DNA of 5,122 nt from Deltaproteobacteria bacterium. Lineage in GTDB: Bacteria; Desulfobacterota; WTBG01. Every line of letters begins with the position of its first letter. Position 1 is the first letter of the stretch. Below the pieces are notes generated by a model. It saw only the letters and a program-made list of their open reading frames with translations, had not been told where the DNA came from and made no database searches. The position numbers and the translations under genes were made by a program. Positions 1 to 4,251 of this stretch are shown piece by piece. Location: assembly GCA_013139225.1 (NCBI GenBank), contig WTBG01000251.1, positions 1 through 5,122 of the forward strand. Reading direction: 5' to 3'.

Positions 1-771
1 ACCATTCAAGTAAATGTCCCCTATAAAATGCTGTTAGAGAAACTGGATTTCATTTTAGAAAAAGAACTAAATCCTGAAATCTATTTTAACGGAGATGCAT
101 TAGACAACTGTCGAGAAGAGGATTTGCTGAGGATAAGAACAGCACTTAAGCAGAAGGGACTTAACATTACTATCCATGCCCCTTTTATGGATCTCTCTCC
201 AGGCGGTGTTGATACCAAGATCAAGAAGGCAACAATCGAAAGATTGAATCAGACAATAGATGTTGCTGACTTTTTCCAACCACAGATGATTATCTTCCAC
301 CCGGGTTATAATAAATGGTTTTTCGATGGTAACGTTGAGATGTGGTTAGATAACAGCATCAAAACCTGGGAACCTTTGGTTGTGAAAGCCGAAAAAATGG
401 GTCTTCCTTTAGCAGTAGAAAATATCTTTGAAGAAGAACCTTCAAGTTTGGAGAAGCTTATCTCTTCTATTAACTCTCCCCACTTTAACTTCTGTTTCGA
501 TACTGGTCATTTCAATTTATTCTCTACGACAACCATGAAAGACTGGTTTGATTCTTTAGGCAACTATTTTAAAGAAGTGCACTTACATGACAACTTCAAA
601 AAATCCGACGACCATCTTCCTATAGGAGATGGTGATATTGACTTCGATTTGTTTTTTAAACTAATCAAGCAATATGATATCTCTCCTATTTACACAATCG
701 AACCTCATAAGATAGAGCACTTGGAAAGAAGCTTACAGACATGCAAAAATTATTTAACCCAGATTCCGTAG
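1..771 (+). CDS. Sugar phosphate isomerase/epimerase-like TIM-barrel protein (AP endonuclease family 2 fold), 5' end outside window
   Basis: The frame is open from base 1 and reads TIQVNVPYKM before the first ATG at 28. That ATG has no Shine-Dalgarno sequence, and proteins of this family usually begin with such a beta strand, so the real start probably lies a few codons before the window. Counting from the ATG at 28, 247 residues are seen, near full family length. Metal-ligand-type residues stand in the classic order: H50 (IHAPF), H91 (FHPGY), E131 (AVENIF), D158 and H161 (FDTGH), H185/H187 (HLHD), D194 and H196 (DDHLPIGDG), E225 (IEP). This matches the three-metal set of endonuclease IV and is also found in many xylose-isomerase-like sugar epimerases. 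No signal peptide is seen, so it is likely a cytoplasmic metalloenzyme. The substrate cannot be told from sequence. Alternatives are a DNA-repair AP endonuclease or a CbiR-like cobamide phosphodiesterase, which shares the fold. It is convergent with the GAF-PAS gene. Confidence 0.85.
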   Translation, partial: TIQVNVPYKMLLEKLDFILEKELNPEIYFNGDALDNCREEDLLRIRTALKQKGLNITIHAPFMDLSPGGVDTKIKKATIERLNQTIDVADFFQPQMIIFHPGYNKWFFDGNVEMWLDNSIKTWEPLVVKAEKMGLPLAVENIFEEEPSSLEKLISSINSPHFNFCFDTGHFNLFSTTTMKDWFDSLGNYFKEVHLHDNFKKSDDHLPIGDGDIDFDLFFKLIKQYDISPIYTIEPHKIEHLERSLQTCKNYLTQIP

Positions 772-798
772 AAAACTTACTACAAAATCTGGGCTAAA
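753..798 (-). terminator. Long hairpin over the end of the TIM-barrel gene; likely terminator of the minus-strand operon
   Basis: TTTAACCCAGATT (753-765) pairs with AATCTGGGCTAAA (786-798), 12 of 13 positions. A second 4-bp stem lies inside it (GTAG 768-771 with CTAC 780-783), leaving an 8-base loop. On the minus strand the stem is followed by a T-rich tail (complement of 743-752, containing five consecutive T), the form of an intrinsic terminator for the GAF-PAS gene that ends 102 bp earlier. On the plus strand no T-run follows, so it would be weak for the TIM-barrel gene, whose stop codon (769-771) lies inside the structure. Confidence 0.55.
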
Positions 799-885
799 CG
801 AAACCTGTTGTGGGTTACAAATAGAAGGTTGCGAGTATAGGTTTTTTAACTTTTATCACGCAACACGAAACCCGTAACACGCAAC
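798..885. repeat. Degenerate 7-bp repeat cluster in the convergent intergenic gap
   Basis: Four contiguous heptamers run from 858 to 885: ACGCAAC, ACGAAAC, CCGTAAC, ACGCAAC (consensus ACGNAAC). A further ACGAAAC stands at 798-804. Inverted, more degenerate copies (GTTGTGG, GTTACAA, GTTGCGA) occupy 807-820 and 828-834, so the inverted GTTGCG at 828-833 can pair with CGCAAC at 859-864. Similar strings of seven-base CGCAAC-type units occur between genes in various bacteria (recalled, not searched). The gap from 772 to 900 holds this and the adjacent hairpin, with no gene. Confidence 0.5.
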
Positions 886-900
886 ATGCATTAACTATTT

Positions 901-1794
901 TTAATATTCCATATCCTTTACAGTTGCTGTAATTACCGGATCGTGCCTGTCTCCCCATATAGAATACGATATCTCTACTTGTATCTCTTTGCCATTTTTC
1001 TTTCTTCCACATGAAACTATCGTTTGATCAAAAATATTTTCATTTCCCAGAGTCATATATTGTTTTGTTATGGTCTCAATGAGTTGAGTCTGCTTTTCAG
1101 ATAATAATTCTGCCAGCTGTTTTTTAGCAACCTCCTCTCTAGAATATCCAAATATTTCCTCAGCTTTTTTATTGAATTGAAATATTTCACCTTCTTTGGT
1201 AAGTGATATAATCCCTATGTTTGCTGACTCTAGAAGGTGATGATATTTTTCCTCAGATTCTTTTGCTTCTTTGTACAAGAGTGCATTTTCGATCGATATA
1301 GCAATCTGATATCCTATGTTTTCTAATATGCTTGCATTTCTTTTATTAAAAAAAAGTGAGTACCGATGTCCGCACATCATCATTCCATATACCCTCTTTT
1401 TTGTCTTAATAGGAAGACATAAAAGTGTATTAAAATCCTGACTGTACAACCACTCTGAAGTTTCCTTATTTAATGTATTACCCTCCCCCAGCATAATTTG
1501 ATTACCTGAGCATATTGTTCTTCCAATAATGCTTTCTTCTGCATCTATTCTGGACATTTTTGATACAAAATCTGGAGAAAAACCTTTTGAAGTTTCAAGT
1601 AAAAATACATCCTTCTTTTCATTTAATAATAATAACGCTCCCGATTCTATTGTCATAATTTCTAAAACTTTTTCCAGAGAGTTCTCTAACAGTTCACCAA
1701 CATTAAGAAATTGATTTACAAAAGAAATAATTGTATTGAGAATTAATAGTTCCTTATTACGTTGTTTTAATTCTTCTTCAATTTCTGTTTTCAT
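901..1794 (-). CDS. GAF-PAS sensory protein without an output domain
   Basis: A 297-residue soluble protein. Residues 1-30 form a short amphipathic, probably coiled-coil helix. A GAF domain spans about 30-172, with the conserved core LLCLPIK followed by VYGMMMCGHR (124-144) and the terminal helix IGYQIAISIENALLY. A helical linker (YKEAKESEEKY) leads into a PAS domain at about 182-296, recognised by YHHLLESANIGI, NKKAEEIFGYS and the closing strand VITATVKDM. GAF and PAS domains bind small ligands, haem or flavin, or mediate partner contacts; the ligand here is unknown. The protein stops right after the PAS core, where homologous architectures usually go on into a histidine kinase, GGDEF or similar domain; none follows in any frame. 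The ATG at 1794 has a modest purine-rich site (AGAAGAG) about 8 bases ahead. It lies 69 bp after the HDOD gene on the same strand and is probably co-transcribed, or read from the promoter-like pair at the end of that gene. Confidence 0.88.
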   Translation of the reverse strand: MKTEIEEELKQRNKELLILNTIISFVNQFLNVGELLENSLEKVLEIMTIESGALLLLNEKKDVFLLETSKGFSPDFVSKMSRIDAEESIIGRTICSGNQIMLGEGNTLNKETSEWLYSQDFNTLLCLPIKTKKRVYGMMMCGHRYSLFFNKRNASILENIGYQIAISIENALLYKEAKESEEKYHHLLESANIGIISLTKEGEIFQFNKKAEEIFGYSREEVAKKQLAELLSEKQTQLIETITKQYMTLGNENIFDQTIVSCGRKKNGKEIQVEISYSIWGDRHDPVITATVKDMEY

Positions 1795-1848
1795 AAAACT
1801 GTCTCTTCTATAGTAAAAAGTTGAAACAATAAATACTTTTCAAATATT

Positions 1849-1877
1849 TTTATAATCTTATAATCACGTCAATTCAA
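1849..1877 (-). promoter_or_regulatory. Candidate sigma70-type promoter for the GAF-PAS gene
   Basis: On the minus strand TTGAAT (1872-1877, four of six matches to TTGACA) is followed after exactly 17 bp by TATAAA (1849-1854, five of six matches to TATAAT). Transcription would begin near 1842, leaving a leader of about 48 bases before the ATG at 1794. The element overlaps the last codons of the HDOD gene. An 8-bp tandem duplication, TTATAATC at 1850-1857 and 1858-1865, lies across it. AT-rich DNA gives such matches by chance, so this is suggestive only. Confidence 0.35.
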
Positions 1878-2730
1878 TAAAAATACCAGCCTTTTCAATT
1901 TCATCACGACCGCTTTCAATTACCTTATCTATGGTTTCTTTATTTATATTTAATCTTGAATATAAATCTTCAGTAATCTCAGGCATGATGCTATCACCGG
2001 TATATCCTATTTTTTCCCTTTTGCATATTACATCCGATAATCTAACAATATCTACTATTGGATCACGAGCATTTTTCCCATTCCCCCTTTCTTCTAAAAC
2101 ATTGTGGTGATATTTCACCGCAACTATTATGGGAATAGGTATCTTCCAATTCTCCATAACCTGTCCACCAATATCTGCATGGTTTATTCCCATGATTTCT
2201 TTTTCAGCATCAGCAAAAGAAATTTCATGTTCCTGTGTTAGTTTAATTACTTTTTCCATTTCCTCATGCAGATATTGATCTACTACAACTTTACCGATAT
2301 CATGTAAAAGGCCTGCGGTAAAACAGTCATCAACGCCAGCATAGTCTGTCAATTGGGCAATCTTTTGACTTATAACTGCACACCCTATTGAGTGCTTCCA
2401 GAATCCTTCTCGATCAAATTCTCTCCCATATCCTCCTTTGAAAACATCAAACACAGATATCGTAATAACCATCTGGGTAATAGTCTTAAAACCAAGCAAA
2501 GCAACTGCATGCCTCACATTGGTTACTTCCGCCCTTATGGAGTAAAAAGCCGAATTTACTAATCTAAGCACTCTAATTGTTAAACTTGGATCCTTGTCAA
2601 TTACTTCAGACACTCTTATTGCAGTGCAGGTAGGGTCCTTGAGTAACTTAGTAACTTTATTTGCAACTGAAGGAAGGGTTGGGAGTTTTTGAACTTCATT
2701 TATAACCTTGCTTATTCTGTCCTGTTTCAT
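1864..2730 (-). CDS. HDOD domain protein (HD-related output domain), signalling
   Basis: From the chosen ATG at 2730 the product is 288 residues. It opens with RISKVINEVQKLPTLPSVANKV, the hallmark start of HDOD domains, and the HDOD fold covers about the first 230 residues. Numbered from the longer possible start at 2793, HD-type residues are present: H134, HD pair H164-D165 (GLLHDIGK), H205 (INHADIGG), HH229-230, and D254 (RLSDV). HDOD proteins act in signal transduction and are often linked to GAF, PAS or c-di-GMP modules; most are thought to be non-catalytic, though the motifs here look metal-competent. The C-terminal 60 residues are helical and unrecognised. The ATG at 2793 would add 21 residues, but its AAGG lies 14-15 bases away, whereas the ATG at 2730 has AGGGA at 5 bases and sits just before the conserved domain. 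It lies between the HTH gene and the GAF-PAS gene, same strand, suggesting one unit. Confidence 0.9.
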   Translation of the reverse strand: MKQDRISKVINEVQKLPTLPSVANKVTKLLKDPTCTAIRVSEVIDKDPSLTIRVLRLVNSAFYSIRAEVTNVRHAVALLGFKTITQMVITISVFDVFKGGYGREFDREGFWKHSIGCAVISQKIAQLTDYAGVDDCFTAGLLHDIGKVVVDQYLHEEMEKVIKLTQEHEISFADAEKEIMGINHADIGGQVMENWKIPIPIIVAVKYHHNVLEERGNGKNARDPIVDIVRLSDVICKREKIGYTGDSIMPEITEDLYSRLNINKETIDKVIESGRDEIEKAGIFIELT

Positions 2731-2735
2731 GATTT

Positions 2736-2740
2736 TCCCT
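2736..2740 (-). promoter_or_regulatory. Ribosome binding site that favours the HDOD start at 2730
   Basis: The minus strand reads AGGGA, then 5 bases, then ATG (2728-2730). This is better placed than the AAGG 14-15 bases ahead of the upstream in-frame ATG at 2793, and is the reason the shorter HDOD protein was chosen. Confidence 0.5.
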
Positions 2741-2847
2741 AATTCTATCCGAGCAATGAGAAGGAATGGGAGATTCTCTTCATTCAACTTCATTCATAGT
2801 GAAAATACCTTTACATGACTCTGAAAGTTTCTGGAAGAGAATATCTT

Positions 2848-3027
2848 TTATGCTTCCTCAATTTCTTCGTCACTTTTCAATAAATCATCGATTTTATCTT
2901 TATCAAACCTCCATCTGCTTCCTATCTTGAAGCCAGGTATTTTCCCCTCATTAGCATACTTGTAAATAGTTACCTCTGTTAGTTTTAGGTACGCTGCAAG
3001 TTCTTTAGTGGTAAGTATTATACTCAC
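2848..3027 (-). CDS. Small MerR/excisionase-type winged helix-turn-helix DNA-binding protein (HTH_17-like), GTG start
   Basis: A 59-residue protein starting with GTG at 3025-3027 and ending in TAA at 2848-2850. A strong Shine-Dalgarno AGGAGGG (3032-3038) precedes the start by 4 bases; no ATG exists in the frame, so ATG-only gene calling would miss it. Residues 6-50 are a classic excisionase/MerR-like winged helix: LTTKELAAYL (helix 1), LTEVTIYKYANEGKIP (turn and recognition helix), then the wing FKIGSRWRF and the closing helix KDKIDDLL. The tail is acidic (KSDEEIEEA). Such free-standing domains bind DNA as small transcription factors, or as directionality factors in mobile elements; no integrase or att-like site is visible here, so a regulatory role is favoured. 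It ends 54 bp before the upstream HDOD ATG (117 bp before the chosen one), same strand, and is probably the first gene of that unit. The target site is unknown; the dyad upstream at 3077-3100 is a candidate. Confidence 0.88.
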   Translation of the reverse strand: MSIILTTKELAAYLKLTEVTIYKYANEGKIPGFKIGSRWRFDKDKIDDLLKSDEEIEEA

Positions 3028-3076
3028 AATACCCTCCTCTTAAATATTTTTGAAAAGAGAATCAAGTTCTTTTATA

Positions 3077-3100
3077 TTATTAATGAATTTTGATTAATAA
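3077..3100. promoter_or_regulatory. 24-bp perfect dyad upstream of the HTH gene; candidate operator
   Basis: TTATTAAT (3077-3084) and ATTAATAA (3093-3100) are perfect inverted copies separated by 8 bases (GAATTTTG). The dyad lies 50-73 bp ahead of the GTG start. The half-sites are A/T only, so a hairpin would be weak and a protein-binding site is more plausible than a terminator. Autoregulation by the adjacent HTH protein is a guess. In DNA this AT-rich, some dyads arise by chance. Confidence 0.35.
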
Positions 3101-3129
3101 ACTGTAATTTTTCTTTCTATTCGGTAATA

Positions 3130-3156
3130 TTTATAAAAACTTAAGAAAAACTACAA
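3130..3156 (-). promoter_or_regulatory. Weak promoter-like pair for the HTH-led unit
   Basis: On the minus strand TTGTAG (3151-3156, three of six to TTGACA) is followed after 15 bp by TATAAA (3130-3135, five of six to TATAAT). A T8 run adjoins the upstream side and could act as an UP element. The spacer is short and the -35 poor. If real, the leader before the GTG would be about 95 bases and would include the dyad at 3077-3100. Confidence 0.22.
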
Positions 3157-3289
3157 AAAAAATGGTTTGATGATGTTTGGGGATAAGAGATGTTGTTATA
3201 AACTAAGCGGTTAATTGAGGCTAGATTCAGATGTGTGTTTTTAGAGAAGATTATCGATTGGGGTTGTTATTCTTGGGTAAACAGGTACT

Positions 3290-4189
3290 CTATGTCATTT
3301 TTTTATTTTCATTTGTCCACCACTCTTTCCATTTCTCTATTACTTCACCATTAATATCTTTTGGGGAACTCGTCTCTGAAGCAAACGATCTCTTGGTTAT
3401 CCTTTTCAAAGCAGCAATTGCTCCTTTTTTAACTTCTGCGTCCTTATCATCCAAAGCCTTTATAAGATGAGGAATTGCTAAAGAATCTTTTAAATCCCCT
3501 AACGTATATGTTGCTATCTTTCTTACCAGAGTAGATCTGTCTGCCAGTGCTCCTGTAATATAGGGTACCAATTCTTTCTTCCTCAACCAGCCCAAATATA
3601 TTAATGCTCTTCTTCTTACATAGGGATGTTTATCTTCCAAAGCTTCGATTAAATAGTCAGTAGCCAGATTACCACCATATTTATAGAGTCCCCTTAGAGC
3701 ACACAGCCTTACCTGGAAACTTTCATCTTTCATACAACTTGCAAATGCATAACTGACTGACTTATCGCCGATTTTTAATAAAGATTCTATAGCTTCAATT
3801 CTGACTTTTTCATCCCTATTATTAAGCATATCTATTATCGAAGGGGCAACAGCTTTTTGAAGTGATGCATCCTCATTTATCTGAGTTTTTTCATTAGCAG
3901 CCTCATTAAGCACTGGATTTTCACCCTCAGCAAAGTCACGATGTTCATTTACCGCTTCTTGTAATTTATTTTGTTGCTCCGCAACAGTCTTATCGTTCAC
4001 ATCCGATTGAGCTTTTTCTTCCGTATAATCCTGTACGTTTTCCATTCCTGATTCCTTATTGTTGCCTGTATTTTCCTTTACATGTGAGCTTTTAACCTGA
4101 ACAACATTCTTCTTGTTCTTTTTCATGGGATTTTTTGCTTTGCTGCCATTTTTATGTTTCTTAACCTTACTACTATCAGTAGGATTCAT
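3290..4189 (-). CDS. HEAT-repeat (PBS lyase type) protein with lysine-rich disordered N-terminus
   Basis: About 299 residues. Numbered from the first ATG at 4195: residues 11-36 are a lysine/asparagine-rich basic stretch, 40-115 an acidic, Gln/Asn/Glu-rich region with no predicted fold, and 117-271 five HEAT repeats in perfect 31-residue register. The conserved V-R/K pair falls at 131, 162, 193, 224 and 255 (KVRIEAI, QVRLCAL, YVRRRAL, LVRKIAT, EVKKGAI). The tail EKWKEWWTNENK is a Trp-rich cap seen in many environmental HEAT proteins. HEAT solenoids are protein-binding scaffolds; a bilin-lyase role is not implied by the PBS name. There is no signal peptide or membrane segment. Two ATGs are in frame two codons apart. 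AGGGAG lies only 2 bases from the one at 4195 but 8 from the one at 4189, so the latter is preferred. The coiled-coil gene ends 62 bp upstream and is probably co-transcribed. Partner and function are unknown. Confidence 0.87.
   Translation of the reverse strand: MNPTDSSKVKKHKNGSKAKNPMKKNKKNVVQVKSSHVKENTGNNKESGMENVQDYTEEKAQSDVNDKTVAEQQNKLQEAVNEHRDFAEGENPVLNEAANEKTQINEDASLQKAVAPSIIDMLNNRDEKVRIEAIESLLKIGDKSVSYAFASCMKDESFQVRLCALRGLYKYGGNLATDYLIEALEDKHPYVRRRALIYLGWLRKKELVPYITGALADRSTLVRKIATYTLGDLKDSLAIPHLIKALDDKDAEVKKGAIAALKRITKRSFASETSSPKDINGEVIEKWKEWWTNENKKMT
3383..3847 (-). repeat. Five tandem 31-codon HEAT units
   Basis: Five units of exactly 93 bp encode the HEAT array without insertions. 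They are clear at protein level (V-R/K every 31 residues, aliphatic positions conserved) but diverged in DNA, which points to an old duplication kept by selection rather than a recent expansion. Confidence 0.8.
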
Positions 4190-4197
4190 TCCCATGT

Positions 4198-4203
4198 CTC
4201 CCT
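4198..4203 (-). promoter_or_regulatory. Ribosome binding site that decides the HEAT-protein start
   Basis: AGGGAG on the minus strand lies 2 bases from the ATG at 4193-4195 and 8 bases from the ATG at 4187-4189. The second spacing is the functional one, so translation most likely starts at 4189 (MNPTDSSK). Confidence 0.5.
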
Positions 4204-4251
4204 TAGAATATACTCTATTTACTCCTCTGGCACATCAAAAATTCTAGTGGC

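Larger units (their letters stand above)
3028..3289. other. AT-rich intergenic gap holding the leader and probable promoter of the HTH-HDOD-GAF-PAS unit
   Basis: These 262 bp separate the HEAT-repeat gene from the HTH gene. No protein or RNA gene is recognisable. The half next to the HTH gene (3028-3165) is extremely AT-rich and contains the Shine-Dalgarno site, a 24-bp dyad, a weak promoter-like pair and an A8 run at 3155-3162 (T8 on the minus strand). The other half (3166-3289) should hold the end of the HEAT transcript, but no convincing stem followed by a T-run was found. Confidence 0.6.

Noticed and set aside
100..300. Minus-strand open frame of 66 codons
   Set aside because: Antisense inside the well-supported TIM-barrel gene.
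858..885. CRISPR-like array
   Set aside because: Units are 7 bp, contiguous and without spacers.
815..1012. Minus-strand open frame of 65 codons
   Set aside because: It overlaps the 3' end of the GAF-PAS gene in another frame and runs through the heptamer repeat, giving a Cys/Val-rich nonsense tail.
1529..1714. Plus-strand open frame of 61 codons
   Set aside because: Antisense inside the GAF domain coding region; no family features.
2848..3027. Excisionase of an integrated element
   Set aside because: The fold fits, but there is no integrase, att-like direct repeat or other mobile gene in the window; a small regulator is more likely.
3155..3162. T8 run on the minus strand as terminator of the HEAT gene
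   Set aside because: No stable stem precedes it on that strand.
3231..3470. Plus-strand open frame of 79 codons
   Set aside because: Mostly antisense to the end of the HEAT gene, with hydrophobic low-complexity content and no good ribosome binding site.
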